From the NCBI RefSeq assembly GCF_000418325.1, contig NC_021658.1:1674001-1738000 (forward strand): DNA of 64,000 nucleotides, written 5' to 3'. Positions within the stretch are counted from its first letter, which is position 1. Every line of letters starts with the position of its first letter. The notes beneath the pieces are model-generated. The model saw nothing but the letters and a program-made list of their open reading frames with translations, did not search any database and was not told the DNA's origin. Positions 9,080-18,756 of this stretch are shown here, piece after piece. This stretch comes from Sorangium cellulosum So0157-2. Its GTDB lineage: Bacteria > Myxococcota_A > Polyangia > Polyangiales > Polyangiaceae. The translations under genes were made by a program, and so were the position numbers.

Positions 9080-10222
9080 TCAGTTCAGCGTCGGCTCGCA
9101 CCCGAAGAGCACGTCGAGCTTCGCCTGCACCTCGCCTTGCACCGCCCTGCAGGACGCGGGGCAGAGCACGATCTTCTTCGGGAGCAGCTCGTCGTCGTAA
9201 TACCACCCTGGCCCCGCGCCGCAGTCGTCCTCTCCGTCCGCCTTCGGGATCTCCAGCGCGCTGGCGCTCGCCGTCGCGAACTTCACCGCGACCCGGCTCG
9301 TGTCCAGCGTCGCGCCCGCGGGCGGGGCGGGGATGAGGAGCTCGCACGGCAGCGCCGACGCGCGGATCTCGGCCATCTTCGCCGAGAACGCGGCGACGTC
9401 CGCGGTGACGTCGAACGCGCGCGCCGTCCCGCCCGCGGCGGCGATCTGATCCAGGTTGGCCACGGTCGAGCCTTCCACGGCGATGACGTAGGTCTGGACG
9501 CCGTTGTAGTTGAGCGCCCGCTGCGCGATCCGCGCCGTGCTGGCGACGGTGTTGTCGGCGCATCCGGAGGGATCGCCGTCGGTCGCGAGCACGACGATGA
9601 CCTTGTGGGACGGGTTGGCGTCCTTGTAGGCGGTCGCGTTCGAGAGCACCCCCTGGAGGGCCGGGCGCATGGGCGTCCCCCCGCCCGGCGCGGTGCCCTG
9701 GATGGAGGCGCAGATCTCCGGCGTGCGCAGCGGCAGCTCGCCGATGGCGACCGCGAGCTCGTCATAGGCCGCGTGCTCGCAGTCGTTCGTTCCGTTGTTG
9801 CCGCGCGGGAAGTAGGTCAGCCCCACGTTCATCCCGGCGGAGGCGGCGTCGTTCACGAACGTGGAGAGCGCGCTCGTGACGCCCCTCCATTTCTCGCCGA
9901 GCATGCTCCCGGAGCGATCGAGCAGGATGAGCATATCGAGCGGCATGAGCGCGGCCGCCGCGCTCGTCTGGGCGCAGGAGGACCCCTCGTCGAAGCCGCC
10001 CTCGCCGGTCGCGCCGAACCCTCCCGCGCCGAGCGACGCGCCTCCGCCCGTGGCGCTCGCTCCGAAGGTGCCGCCTCCGCCGCCTCCGCCGCCCCCGCCG
10101 TCCTCCGGCGGGTCGACGCGCGCGGGCCTCCTCTCGTCGGTGGCCGCGCAGCCGCCCGATGGCGCGGCCAGCCCGGCGGCGACGAGGAAAGGGGCAAACA
10201 CCAAATGACGTCGGAAGGACAT
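9080..10222 (-). CDS. VWA-domain lipoprotein
   Basis: The signal sequence ends in a lipobox-like SGGC and is followed by a Gly-rich linker (a run of nine or more glycines). A von Willebrand factor A domain then starts near residue 100 with an intact MIDAS motif (DRSGSM), a conserved Thr region (GGGTPMRP) and ATDGDPSGC. This predicts Mg2+-dependent protein binding at the cell surface. GAGGAG lies seven bases before the ATG. Cys pairs in the mature part suggest an oxidising compartment. The 10223-10640 gap upstream holds GTCTTTGCT repeats but no gene that I can support. Confidence 0.85.
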   Translation of the reverse strand: MSFRRHLVFAPFLVAAGLAAPSGGCAATDERRPARVDPPEDGGGGGGGGGGTFGASATGGGASLGAGGFGATGEGGFDEGSSCAQTSAAAALMPLDMLILLDRSGSMLGEKWRGVTSALSTFVNDAASAGMNVGLTYFPRGNNGTNDCEHAAYDELAVAIGELPLRTPEICASIQGTAPGGGTPMRPALQGVLSNATAYKDANPSHKVIVVLATDGDPSGCADNTVASTARIAQRALNYNGVQTYVIAVEGSTVANLDQIAAAGGTARAFDVTADVAAFSAKMAEIRASALPCELLIPAPPAGATLDTSRVAVKFATASASALEIPKADGEDDCGAGPGWYYDDELLPKKIVLCPASCRAVQGEVQAKLDVLFGCEPTLN

Positions 10223-10640
10223 CTCTGCGCTCCTCTTCAAATTGATGCGATGTGGCTCGCGGTCGCGAGGGCTCCACGCGCGAAGTGGTCTGTCTATCGA
10301 GGGGTGGCCGAGCTCCGAGACGATCTCGTCAGCATACTGCAACTCTCGAGGGAGGGGCGATAGGGGCTCTCCGGTTTGTGGGCCTTCTTGGCCGCGTGAT
10401 GTCTTTGCTCTCGTCGCTGTCTTTGCTTTCGTGGCTCCTCACCGCCTCTCGCGGCGCGAGAGGCCTCGTGTGCTCGTCGTCGCCGCGCGGCGCGTTCCGC
10501 GTTCCGCGCTGCCGCCGGTGGCCGCGGCGCGCGCGGACCGTTCCGGGTGCTCGCGCGCCGGAACATCATGTTTCCTTGCGCAGCCGCGAAGGACGCGTAA
10601 TTCCCACGAGGTGCGTCACGATTGCTCGAAAGAGGCGAAC

Positions 10641-12197
10641 ATGACTAGGTGGATTCCATGGGTAATTTCCGCTGTCGCCCTGACGGATCTCGGCTGTTCG
10701 ACCGCGACGTCCGCTGGCAGCTCGGGCGCGGCGGGTGATGGCGGCGCTGCCGGCGCGGCGGGCGCGAGCGGCGGGGGCGGCGGGGGCGGGGCCGGCGCTC
10801 CGTGCGAGATCGACTGTTCGCTCGTCCCGACGCCGCAGTGCATGGCGGCCGTGTGCAACGAGGCGACGCGCAAGTGCGAGCTCGTCCCCAGCGCGGGCGG
10901 GGAGCCGTGCGACGACCGGGACGCCTGCACGGTCGGCGAGGTGTGCGCGGACGGCGCCTGTCAGGGCGGCGCGCAGGAGGACTGCGGCATCGAGCCGGAC
11001 AGCTGTCATGTCGTCACGTGCGTCGACGCGCGCGGCGAGCCCCGCTGCGGGGTGGAGCCGAAGGAGGACGGGGCGCCGTGCGCGACGGAAGATCGCTGCG
11101 TCCTCAACGCCGCGTGCGCGGACGGCGCGTGCGTCGGGACCCAGCGGGATTGCTTCTTCTTCCAAGTGCCGGACTCCTGTCATGTGGGCGAGTGCAACCC
11201 GGCCACCGGTGCGTGCGAGGCGGTCCCCGGGAACGAGGGCGCGCCGTGCGCGGACTCCGGCGACCTGTGCATGGTCGGCAAGACCTGCCAGAGCGGCCGC
11301 TGCGAGGGAGGCGTCCCCAAGGACTGCAGCGCGCTGAGCGTCGGGTGCAACGATGGCGCCTGTGACCCGGGCTCTGGCAATTGCTATGCTGAGCCGATCG
11401 CGCCGGGCGGCGCCTGCCTCTCCGGGACCGACGAGTGCAATCGTGGCGTCTGCGACGAGCACGGCGCCTGTATTTCCATGCCTACCCCCGGGGCCTCGTG
11501 CTCCTCACAGACGGTCGGCTGCACGCGCGGCGTCTGCAGCGACGCCGGGGTGTGCACGGCGCGCTCGGTCCCCGACGGGGGCGTCTGCGTCGACAGCGAC
11601 TGGTGCACCGTGGGGGAGTCCTGCCTGGCCGGCGTCTGCCAGGGCGGCGGCGCCGCGGCGACGCCGGTCGTCTATTTCCGGGATACGTTCGAGAGCAACG
11701 CGGCCGGGTGGGAGCTCGGTCCGACCTGGCAGATCGGCCCGGCGGCGGCGTCCACCGGGCAGACCTACGGGCACGCCGATCCGGCGCTCGATCATACGGA
11801 GACGCCGGACAACGGGGTGGCCGGCGTGGTCATCGGAGGGAACGCGCCTCCCGGCGTTCACCCGTATTTCTATCTGACGAGCCCGATGATCGACGCCGAT
11901 GTCGCGGGCGGCGTGTATCTGACGTTCTGGCGCCTCCTGAACAGCGATGAGGCGCCCCACATGACGAACCGGGTCGAGGTCTACGATGGCGTCCGGTGGC
12001 ATGTGCTCTTCGAGTCGGGGACCTACCCCGGCGTCCGCGACCCGGCCTGGACGAAGATCCGTTACGACCTGACCCCCCACAAGAGCGCGCGCCTGCGGAT
12101 CCGGTTCGGCTACGAGATCGGGCGGGACTCCTTCGTCGACACCGTATCGAGCTGGAATATCGACGACGTGGAGATCGCGAACGCGGCTTGCCCGTAG
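10641..12197 (+). CDS. Cys-rich repeat lipoprotein with C-terminal jelly-roll-like domain
   Basis: A lipoprotein signal (ALTDLGC) and a Gly/Ala-rich stalk lead into tandem Cys-rich units of about 50 residues (C-x(n)-GAPC...DRCV...CADGACVG), a pattern common in Polyangiales surface proteins. From about residue 355 the C-terminal domain (YFRDTFESNAAGWELG ... SSWNIDDVEI) resembles MAM/immune-inhibitor-A type beta-sandwich domains. The ATG at 10641 is preceded by AGAGG. It is likely surface exposed and adhesive or substrate binding; no protease motif is present. Confidence 0.8.
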   Translation: MTRWIPWVISAVALTDLGCSTATSAGSSGAAGDGGAAGAAGASGGGGGGGAGAPCEIDCSLVPTPQCMAAVCNEATRKCELVPSAGGEPCDDRDACTVGEVCADGACQGGAQEDCGIEPDSCHVVTCVDARGEPRCGVEPKEDGAPCATEDRCVLNAACADGACVGTQRDCFFFQVPDSCHVGECNPATGACEAVPGNEGAPCADSGDLCMVGKTCQSGRCEGGVPKDCSALSVGCNDGACDPGSGNCYAEPIAPGGACLSGTDECNRGVCDEHGACISMPTPGASCSSQTVGCTRGVCSDAGVCTARSVPDGGVCVDSDWCTVGESCLAGVCQGGGAAATPVVYFRDTFESNAAGWELGPTWQIGPAAASTGQTYGHADPALDHTETPDNGVAGVVIGGNAPPGVHPYFYLTSPMIDADVAGGVYLTFWRLLNSDEAPHMTNRVEVYDGVRWHVLFESGTYPGVRDPAWTKIRYDLTPHKSARLRIRFGYEIGRDSFVDTVSSWNIDDVEIANAACP

Positions 12198-12278
12198 CGC
12201 GCGACTCGGAGGCTCGGGCCAGCGAGGCGCGGAGGGCCCGCGGCGGCACAGGGGCGCTGCGCGCTCCGCGGCTCCTCT

Positions 12279-12299
12279 CGGCGGCTCGAGGAGCCGCCG
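12279..12299. terminator. Hairpin between convergent genes
   Basis: A perfect 9-bp stem (CGGCGGCTC / GAGCCGCCG) with a 3-base loop lies between the convergent lipoprotein gene and tmk. It lacks a T tract, so termination may need Rho. Confidence 0.4.
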
Positions 12300-12306
12300 C
12301 CCCGGC

Positions 12307-13011
12307 TCACCGCTCCACGACCGGCGCGAGCGCGGCGGCGATCGCGCGCGAGACCTCCTCGACCGCGCCACCCCCGTCGATGTGGATGACGCGGTCCCCC
12401 GGCACGAGCTCCTCCGCCCGGCGGTAGGCCTCCGCGAGCCGCGCCTGCAGCTCGGTCTTCTCGAACAGCTCCTCCGCCCCCCCGCGGCGGCGCCGCCGCT
12501 GCTCGGCGATCTCCGGCGCGACGTCGATCACCACCGTGGCGTCGGGCCGCCGTGCGTAACGGTTCAGCGTCCGGATCCATGCGAGGATATCCCCGGGCTC
12601 CCCGCCGCCGGCCGCCGTCGTGGACTGGTAGGCGAGGCTCGAGAGGTCGTAGCGATCCGAGATCACGACGTACCCGTCGCGGAGGAGCGGCTCGACCTCC
12701 GCGCCGAGGTGATCGAGGCGGTCGGCCGAGAAGAGGAGCGCCATCACCTCGGCCTGGCGGGCGCTGGGCAGCGAGATCCGGTGGGTCAGCACCTGCCGGA
12801 GCAGCGCGCCCACCGGCCCGGCGCTCGGCTCGCGGGTGACGTGGACGAGGCGCCGCGCGGCCCTGAGGTGCGCCGCGTAGCGCTCGGCCTGCGTGCTCGT
12901 GCCGGCGCCGTCGATGCCCTCGAAGACGAGGAAGACGCCGCGGCCGGCCTGTCCGGCCGGGCGCGGGGACGGGGCGGGGCCCTCCTGCTCGGCGCTCGTC
13001 CTCGCCATCAT
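12307..13011 (-). CDS. tmk: Thymidylate (dTMP) kinase
   Basis: The family phosphorylates dTMP to dTDP for DNA synthesis. The 234-residue protein has FEGIDGAG as the start of the P-loop, TREPSAGPVG (dTMP-binding loop), SDRYDLSSLAYQ (DR[YH] motif) and an Arg-rich LID region (RRRRRGG). The P-loop is unusual: the near-invariant lysine of GxxGxGK[ST] is Thr here (GAGTST). An N-terminal extension of about 24 residues precedes the fold. Its ATG abuts the TAG of panC, so the two are translated as one operon. The substitution means activity should be tested rather than assumed. Confidence 0.85.
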   Translation of the reverse strand: MMARTSAEQEGPAPSPRPAGQAGRGVFLVFEGIDGAGTSTQAERYAAHLRAARRLVHVTREPSAGPVGALLRQVLTHRISLPSARQAEVMALLFSADRLDHLGAEVEPLLRDGYVVISDRYDLSSLAYQSTTAAGGGEPGDILAWIRTLNRYARRPDATVVIDVAPEIAEQRRRRRGGAEELFEKTELQARLAEAYRRAEELVPGDRVIHIDGGGAVEEVSRAIAAALAPVVER

Positions 13012-13902
13012 CTATCCGATCTCCTCGGCCGCGCCCGCGACGGGCGGCGCGTCCTCCCCGAGGACGACGTTGTCGATGAGGCGCGCCGTGCCGAGGCGGA
13101 CGGCGACCGCGAGCAGGGCCCGGTCGCCGACCGCGGTCTCCTCGCTCCAGATCGCGAGGGACTCCGGGTCGGCGAGGTCGACGTAATCGATGCTCGTCGC
13201 GACGGCCGCGAGGCGCGCGCGCGCCGGCCCGAGGAGCGCGGCGGGGCGCCGCTCGCCGCGGGAGAAGGCGCGGCACGCCTCGGCCAGCGCGCGCGGGATG
13301 GCGCGCGCCGCGCTCCGCTGCTCGGGCGAGAGGTACGCGTTGCGCGACGACATGGCGAGGCCGTCGGGCTCGCGCACCGTCGTCGACCCGACGACCTCGA
13401 CGGGCAGGAACAGGTCGGCGACGAGCCGCCGGATCACCTGGAGCTGCTGGTAGTCCTTCCGGCCGAAGACGGCGACGCACGGGCCGGCGAGCGCGAGCAG
13501 CTTCGCGACCACGGTGGCGACGCCCTCGAAGTGCCCGGGCCGGTGGACGCCGCAGAGCGGGGCCGCGGTCGCGCCGACGCGCACGCGCGTCTCCTCGCCG
13601 GGCGGGTACATCGCGTCGACGTCCGGCGCGAACACGCCGGCGGCGCCGGCCTCGGCGCAGGCGGCGCGGTCGCGCTCGAGCGTCCGCGGGTAGCGCGCGA
13701 GGTCCTCGCCCGCGCCGAACTGCGTCGGGTTGACGAAGACGGTCACCGCGACGAAGTCCGCTCTCCGCCGCGCTTCGGCGATCAGCGCGAGGTGGCCTGC
13801 GTGGAGCGCGCCCATCGTCGGAACGAGGCCGACGCGGCGCCCCGCCGCGCGCGCCCGCTCGCAAGCGCGCCTCAGCTCGTCCGGATGTCGCCAGAATTCC
13901 AT
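13012..13902 (-). CDS. panC: Pantothenate synthetase
   Basis: This enzyme joins pantoate and beta-alanine with ATP in coenzyme A synthesis, in the cytoplasm. The 296-residue protein carries the family signatures [12 protein letters not shown] (HIGH-type ATP site), NPTQFG, GRKDYQQ and MSSRN, all in the usual order, and its length is close to the family norm of about 280. Translation starts at ATG 13902, six bases after a TAGGGT box, with no Shine-Dalgarno sequence, so a leaderless mRNA is likely. The stop abuts the tmk start. It is divergent from ppk1 across a 43-base gap. Confidence 0.95.
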   Translation of the reverse strand: MEFWRHPDELRRACERARAAGRRVGLVPTMGALHAGHLALIAEARRRADFVAVTVFVNPTQFGAGEDLARYPRTLERDRAACAEAGAAGVFAPDVDAMYPPGEETRVRVGATAAPLCGVHRPGHFEGVATVVAKLLALAGPCVAVFGRKDYQQLQVIRRLVADLFLPVEVVGSTTVREPDGLAMSSRNAYLSPEQRSAARAIPRALAEACRAFSRGERRPAALLGPARARLAAVATSIDYVDLADPESLAIWSEETAVGDRALLAVAVRLGTARLIDNVVLGEDAPPVAGAAEEIG

Positions 13903-13945
13903 GGGCGGACCCTACCAGATCTGGGCTAAATTCGGAGCTTCGACC

Positions 13946-16309
13946 ATGATCGACCTGCCCTCTTCCAGCGATACCACCTTCGCCTCCGGCCCAGATGGCG
14001 ACTCGGACACCGCTCAGGCCGACCGGCCCGCCGCGGGCTCCGGCGACTCGGCCGGCGCGAGGTCGGGGGCGAGCGCCGCCCCGGCGAGCGGCCCGGTGTC
14101 GATCCCGGCCGCGTCGGGGCCGATCCCGATCGAAGGGGACCCGAATCATTACCTGAACCGGGAGCTCTCGTGGCTCGAGTTCAACGCGCGGGTGCTGGCG
14201 GAGGCGAGATCGCACGAGGTGCCGCTGTTCGAGCGCCTCAAGTTCCTGAGCATCTTCTTCTCCAACCTCGACGAGTTCTTCATGGTGCGCGTCGCCGGCC
14301 TCCAGGCGCAGACGCAGCGCACGATCGCGGAGGTCCCGCCGGACGGGCTCACGCCGCACGAGCAGCTCGTGGCGATCGGCGCGCGGGTCCACGCGCTCGT
14401 CGACGACGCCTACCAGCTGTGGAACTCGGACCTCATCCCGGCGCTCCAGCGCGCCGGCATCGTGATCGTCAAGCCGGACGAGCTCGGCCCGACCGAGCTC
14501 AGCGCGCTCGACGATCGGTTCCGCACGGACATCTTCCCGATCCTCACGCCGATCGCGATCGACCCGGGGCACCCGTTCCCGCACCTGCGCAACAAGATGA
14601 TCAACCTCGGGATCATGTTCTCCCGGGAGCACGAGGCGCAGGAGCCCGGCTTCGCGGTCATCCAGGTGCCGCCGATGCTGAGCCGGCTGATGAAGGTCCG
14701 CGTGGAGGGCGCGACGCGCGCCTTCGTCCTGCTCGAGGACGTGATCGCCCGCCACGTGAAGGATTTCTTCCCCTCCGGCAGGCTGCGCGGCACGTACGCC
14801 TTCCGCGTCACCCGGAACTGGGACCTCGAGATCGACGAGGAGGAGGGCGAGGACCTCCTCGAGACCATCCAGGCCGAGCTCCGCCGGCGCGACCGCGGCA
14901 ACGCCGTGCGGCTGGAGATCGGCATCGGCGAGGGCGCCGGCACCTCGGTCCAGCGGCTCTGCCGCGCCCTCAAGGTCGACGCGTCGCTCGCCGTCTACCG
15001 GGTGCCTGGGCCGCTCCACATCGCCGATCTCATGGGCATCGTCGCGGACGACGAGCGCCGCGAGCACCGCGACGAGCCGTTCTCGCCGCAGGTCCCGCCG
15101 CTCTTCCGCGACGTCGAGGACATCTTCGCCGTCATCCGGGAGCAGGACGTGCTCCTGCACCACCCGTACGAGTCGTTCGATCCGATCGCCGAGTTCGTCT
15201 CCCGCGCGGCGGACGATCCGAACGTCCTCGCGATCAAGCAGACGCTCTACCGGACCGGCGGCGACTCGCCGATCTTGAAGGCGCTCGCGCGCGCGGCCGA
15301 GAGCGGCAAGCAGGTGACGGCCATCGTCGAGCTGAAGGCGCGCTTCGACGAGGCGAGCAACATCCAGTGGGCGAGGACGCTCGAGCAGAGCGGCGTGCAG
15401 GTGATCTACGGCCTGCTCGGGCTGAAGACGCACGCGAAGGCGCTGCTCGTCGTGCGGCGCGAGAAGGACAGGCTGCGCCGCTACGTGCACCTGTCGACGG
15501 GCAACTACAACCCGCAGACCGCGCGGCTCTACACCGACATCGGTCTGTTCACCGCGAACCGGGAGATCGGCGAGGACATGACGTCGCTCTTCAACCTGCT
15601 GACCGGCTACAGCGCGCCGCCCAAGTGGAACCGCCTCATCGTGGCGCCGCTCGGCCTGCACGAGGCGGTGCTGGGGCTCATCGCGCGCGAGGCGGCGCAC
15701 GCGCGGGCCGGGCGCAGGGCGGAGATCGTGGCGCAGATGAACGCGCTCGTGGACGTCGACGTCATCGACGCGCTCTACGCGGCGTCGCAGGCCGGGGTCG
15801 ACATCAAGCTCGCGGTGCGCGGCATCTGCTGCCTCCGGCCGGGGATCCCGGGGCTCTCGGAGCGGATCCAGGTGCGCGCGATCGTCGATCGCTTCCTCGA
15901 GCACAAGCGGCTGTTCCGGTTCGCGAACGGCGGCAACGAGGAGGTCTACATGTCGAGCGCCGACTGGATGCCGCGCAACTTCCACCGCCGGGTCGAGCTG
16001 ATGGTCCCGATCATCGAGCCGGCCATCCGCTCGCGCGTCGACGACATGCTGAACACCGTGATGTCAGACACGGCGAAGACCTGGGAGCTCGCGAGCGACG
16101 GCAGCTACCACAAGCTCCAGGTGCCGAGCGGCGCCCCGCAGCTGCGGTCGCAGCAGCGCTTCATCGAGCTCGCGCGCGAGCGGGTGAAGCTCAGCGATCC
16201 GCTGGCGCGCGGCGGCGGGCGCTTCCACATCCTCCGCGTGCCCGCGAACGCGCCGGACGGCGAGTCGCGGCACCGCAAGGGCGGCAAGAAGAAGAAGGGC
16301 CTGCCCTGA
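13946..16309 (+). CDS. ppk1: Polyphosphate kinase 1
   Basis: PPK1 makes inorganic polyphosphate from ATP at the inner membrane. After an acidic Ala/Ser-rich extension of about 65 residues, the N domain begins at NHYLNRELSWLEFN. The catalytic region holds KQTLYRTGGDSPI, ELKARFDEASN, GLKTHAKALLVVR and YVHLSTGNYNPQTARLYTD, with the phosphorylated His of the HLSTGNYN motif. A second catalytic His region is at RNFHRRVELMVP. The Lys-rich tail is GGKKKKGLP. The ATG at 13946 is the first in-frame start after the panC divergent gap; a TAAATT box ends 13 bases before it. Confidence 0.95.
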   Translation: MIDLPSSSDTTFASGPDGDSDTAQADRPAAGSGDSAGARSGASAAPASGPVSIPAASGPIPIEGDPNHYLNRELSWLEFNARVLAEARSHEVPLFERLKFLSIFFSNLDEFFMVRVAGLQAQTQRTIAEVPPDGLTPHEQLVAIGARVHALVDDAYQLWNSDLIPALQRAGIVIVKPDELGPTELSALDDRFRTDIFPILTPIAIDPGHPFPHLRNKMINLGIMFSREHEAQEPGFAVIQVPPMLSRLMKVRVEGATRAFVLLEDVIARHVKDFFPSGRLRGTYAFRVTRNWDLEIDEEEGEDLLETIQAELRRRDRGNAVRLEIGIGEGAGTSVQRLCRALKVDASLAVYRVPGPLHIADLMGIVADDERREHRDEPFSPQVPPLFRDVEDIFAVIREQDVLLHHPYESFDPIAEFVSRAADDPNVLAIKQTLYRTGGDSPILKALARAAESGKQVTAIVELKARFDEASNIQWARTLEQSGVQVIYGLLGLKTHAKALLVVRREKDRLRRYVHLSTGNYNPQTARLYTDIGLFTANREIGEDMTSLFNLLTGYSAPPKWNRLIVAPLGLHEAVLGLIAREAAHARAGRRAEIVAQMNALVDVDVIDALYAASQAGVDIKLAVRGICCLRPGIPGLSERIQVRAIVDRFLEHKRLFRFANGGNEEVYMSSADWMPRNFHRRVELMVPIIEPAIRSRVDDMLNTVMSDTAKTWELASDGSYHKLQVPSGAPQLRSQQRFIELARERVKLSDPLARGGGRFHILRVPANAPDGESRHRKGGKKKKGLP

Positions 16310-16335
16310 GCGGCGGCGCGCCCCGGCGGCCTCGC

Positions 16336-16475
16336 GCGGGCCGGGCGCGGGCCGGGCGCGGGCGAGGGGAGCGCTGTCAGGACCGCGGTGCGCGGGCCGG
16401 GTGCGGGTGAGGGGAGCGCTGTCAGGACCGCGGTGCGCGGGCCGGGCGCGGGCGAGGGAGCGGTGTCAGAACCGC
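16336..16475. repeat. Three tandem copies of a ~45-bp unit spanning a gene end
   Basis: GCGCTGTCAG occurs at 16371 and 16416, with a variant GCGGTGTCAG at 16460, giving about 45-bp spacing. The third copy contains the stop codon and last codons of the minus-strand gene, so the gene's 3' end appears to have been tandemly duplicated into the intergenic space. Confidence 0.7.
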
Positions 16476-17371
16476 GTCCGCAGCGCGGCGGACCCGGGGC
16501 CGAACGAGAGCGTCGTCTGGGCGGGCTCTTCGGTCGCCTCGGCGTTGGCCGGCACCTTCTTGCCGCCGATGACCCAGAGCGGGATGCCCACGGCGAGCAT
16601 GATGCCGCCTCCGATCGAGACGAGCGCGCCGGCGACCTGGCGGGGGCCGTCGGTGCGCGTGTTGCAGATGCCGATGAAGCCGTCTCTATCGCAATAGATC
16701 TCGTAGCGCTCGCTCGCCGAGGCGAGCAGGCCGGTGCCGGCGAAGAACGCGATCGTGCCGCCGGCGGTGAGCGCGATGCCGCCCAGCATCAAGCCTGGGC
16801 TGTTCCGGCGCAGCGGGACCGGCGGCGGCGCAGGCGGGATGTCCTCGGCGCGCGACGGGTAGCCCGGCGGGAGCGGCGGGTAGGCGCCGCCGTAGGGCAC
16901 GTAGCCGGGCGGCGGGTAGCCGGGCGGCGGGTAGCCGGGCGATGCTCCCGGCGCGGGCGGAGGGACCTGCTGCGGCGGCGCGGGGTATGGCGCCGCGGGG
17001 TACGGCGCCGCAGGGGAGGGCGGCGCAACGGGAGCCGGCGTCGCAGCGTCGGTCGCCGCGGGGGGAGCGCTGCCGGGCTGCGGCGCAGCGGGAGACGCAG
17101 CGGCCGGCGGTGCCGCGCCCGGCTGCGTCGCACCCGGCTGCGCGGTGACCGGCGGCACAGCGGCCGCGCCGGGCTGCCGTGGAGCGGCCCCTGGATGGGC
17201 GGGCGGCGCCGCAGGAGGCTGCCGTTGCGGCGCCGGTTGCGCGGCCGCGGTCGTCGCGACGAGGAGGCCGGATAGCGCGACGCCGAGCGGCACCGCGAGC
17301 GTCCGCCCGCAGGAGAGCGGCGATCGGCGCGGCGTTCGGGCGGCGTCGGGCGAAGCATTCAAGCGAAGCAT
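16466..17371 (-). CDS. Secreted Pro/Ala-rich protein with two C-terminal TM helices
   Basis: The 301-residue product has a signal peptide ending ATTAAAQ, then about 140 residues of Pro/Ala/Gln low complexity ([17 protein letters not shown]), then two hydrophobic segments ([21 protein letters not shown] and [20 protein letters not shown]) separated by a short loop with two cysteines. The ending [14 protein letters not shown] resembles other tails in this window (GFAGLRGTF), suggesting a shared family of envelope proteins. AAAGGA precedes the ATG. The domain layout is clear but no function is known. Confidence 0.75.
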   Translation of the reverse strand: MLRLNASPDAARTPRRSPLSCGRTLAVPLGVALSGLLVATTAAAQPAPQRQPPAAPPAHPGAAPRQPGAAAVPPVTAQPGATQPGAAPPAAASPAAPQPGSAPPAATDAATPAPVAPPSPAAPYPAAPYPAPPQQVPPPAPGASPGYPPPGYPPPGYVPYGGAYPPLPPGYPSRAEDIPPAPPPVPLRRNSPGLMLGGIALTAGGTIAFFAGTGLLASASERYEIYCDRDGFIGICNTRTDGPRQVAGALVSIGGGIMLAVGIPLWVIGGKKVPANAEATEEPAQTTLSFGPGSAALRTRF

Positions 17372-17402
17372 CTCGGGCGTCCTTTCATCGCAGCGGTTTC
17401 GG

Positions 17403-18439
17403 TCATTCGTACGGAGCGTCGGCGGGCCTCGGCGCTGGCTCCGGTCGCGGCGTGGTCCCGGCCGGCGGCGTGGTCCCGGCCGGCGGCGTGGCTCCAGCCG
17501 GCGGCGTCGCTCCGGCCGGCGTGGCTCCTCCGGCCTGCGGCGTCGCTCCGGCCTGCGGCGTGGCTCCGGCCTGCGGCGTGGCTCCGGCCTGCGGCGTGGC
17601 TCCGGCCTGCGGCGTGGCTCCGGCCTGCGGCGTGGCTCCGGCCTGCGGCGTGGCTCCGGCCTGCGGCGTGGCTCCGGCCTGCGGCGTGGCTCCGGCCTGC
17701 GGCGTGGCTCCGGCCTGCGGCGTGGCTCCGGCCTGCGGCGTGGCTTCGCCGCGCTCGCCCGCTTCTTCGGTGGCGCTGCCGCCGCCGAAGCGGCGCCCGC
17801 CGTTTCCGTCTGCGGCCCGGCGCTGGTCGCAGCGCGCTGCGAGGCCGCAGCGCTCGCCGGCGCCGCTGCGGTCGCTTCGGCCGTCACGATGGTCGGCGGC
17901 GACGCGTCGACGGGAGGCCGCGCCGGCGGCTCGCTCGCCTCCGCCGGCGCAGCAGGAGGCGCGCTGGAGGGCTCCTGCGCGGCGGGCTCCTGCGGCGGGC
18001 GAGCGGCGCTCGCGGGCTCTGCCCTGGCGCGCTCCGGCGCGCGGGGCGACTGCGCGGCGAACACGATCACCGCGGCGAGCGCCACGACGCCCAGGAAGAC
18101 GAGGAGCACGCGATCTCTCCCCGCCTTCGAGCGCGCCCCGCCGCCGCGCGTTCGCGCGGGCTCCGCGGCCTTCGCGGCGGCGCCGCGAGCTTGCGCGGGC
18201 TCGGCGGCCTTCGCGGCGGCGGCGGCGCCGCGCGCTCGCGCGCGGAGCGCGTCGTCTCCCTCGCGGCTCGTCGCGGGATCGGCCCGTGCGCGACCCGCCG
18301 CGTCGTCGACCGGGGCGCTGCGCGACGGCAGCCCCGCGATCCTCGCGTCCACGCGGGACGCAGCCCCTGACGAGGCGCCGTTCTGCGGCGCCCTCCGCCG
18401 GCTTTCTTTACGCTGAGCGCGTGAAAGCTTCTTCGCCAC
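17403..18439 (-). CDS. Single-pass membrane protein with 18-bp repeat region (frameshifted)
   Basis: The GTG start is followed by a Lys/Arg-rich cytoplasmic part ([16 protein letters not shown]), an Ala-rich stretch and one TM helix ([19 protein letters not shown]) near residue 110, then an Ala/Pro-rich exterior. At about 17742 the frame meets a 12 x 18-bp minisatellite. In the starting frame this reads (RRRPEP)n and runs on into the next gene. One base over, it reads (QAGATP)n and ends naturally as [17 protein letters not shown] at a TGA (17403-17405). A 1-bp deletion at about 17742 therefore seems likely. The start shows a leaderless promoter. Confidence 0.6.
17531..17746. repeat. 18-bp minisatellite, about 12 copies
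   Basis: The unit GGCGTGGCTCCGGCCTGC is repeated about twelve times with few changes, inside the coding region of the membrane protein at 17403-18439. The unit length is a multiple of three, so copy-number change would keep the frame. Confidence 0.9.
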
Positions 18440-18445
18440 GCAGCG

Positions 18446-18474
18446 ACCGTACCGAACAGCAGCCGGGCCGCCAA
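18446..18474 (-). promoter_or_regulatory. Promoter for a leaderless mRNA (membrane protein)
   Basis: On the minus strand: TTGGCG (18474-18469), a 17-base spacer, TACGGT (18451-18446), then six bases to the GTG at 18439. Confidence 0.55.
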
Positions 18475-18691
18475 GAGCCGCCGGCGCGCGTCGGCGTCCG
18501 CTTCGTGCCGCGCGCCAGCGCCCTGCGCAGCGCGCCTCCCGAGCGCGCCGCGCCCCCTGAGCGACGCGGCTCGCGCGTCGGTCAACCGCGTCGAGGGCGC
18601 GCCCGAGCACTGCACCCACGCCGAAGAAGCGCCAAAACGCCGCCGAAAATCAGCGCGCGGACGCATCCAGCAGGAACGGGCGTCGTACCGC

Positions 18692-18719
18692 TTGACATGG
18701 TTCGGCTCCTGGGTATCCT
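18692..18719 (+). promoter_or_regulatory. Promoter of the ribosomal cluster
   Basis: A consensus TTGACA at 18692-18697, a 16-base spacer and TATCCT at 18714-18719 lie 37 bases before the rpsL ATG. This is the best sigma-70-type promoter in the window and fits high housekeeping expression. The rest of the 18440-18756 gap holds no gene. Confidence 0.7.
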
Positions 18720-18756
18720 GCGCGTCCCCATCCCACAGGTGGAAATCCGCGTCTCT

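Noticed and set aside
12110..15985. 1291-residue open frame antisense to ppk1 and across panC
   Set aside because: Shadow of certain genes in GC-rich DNA; no recognisable domain.
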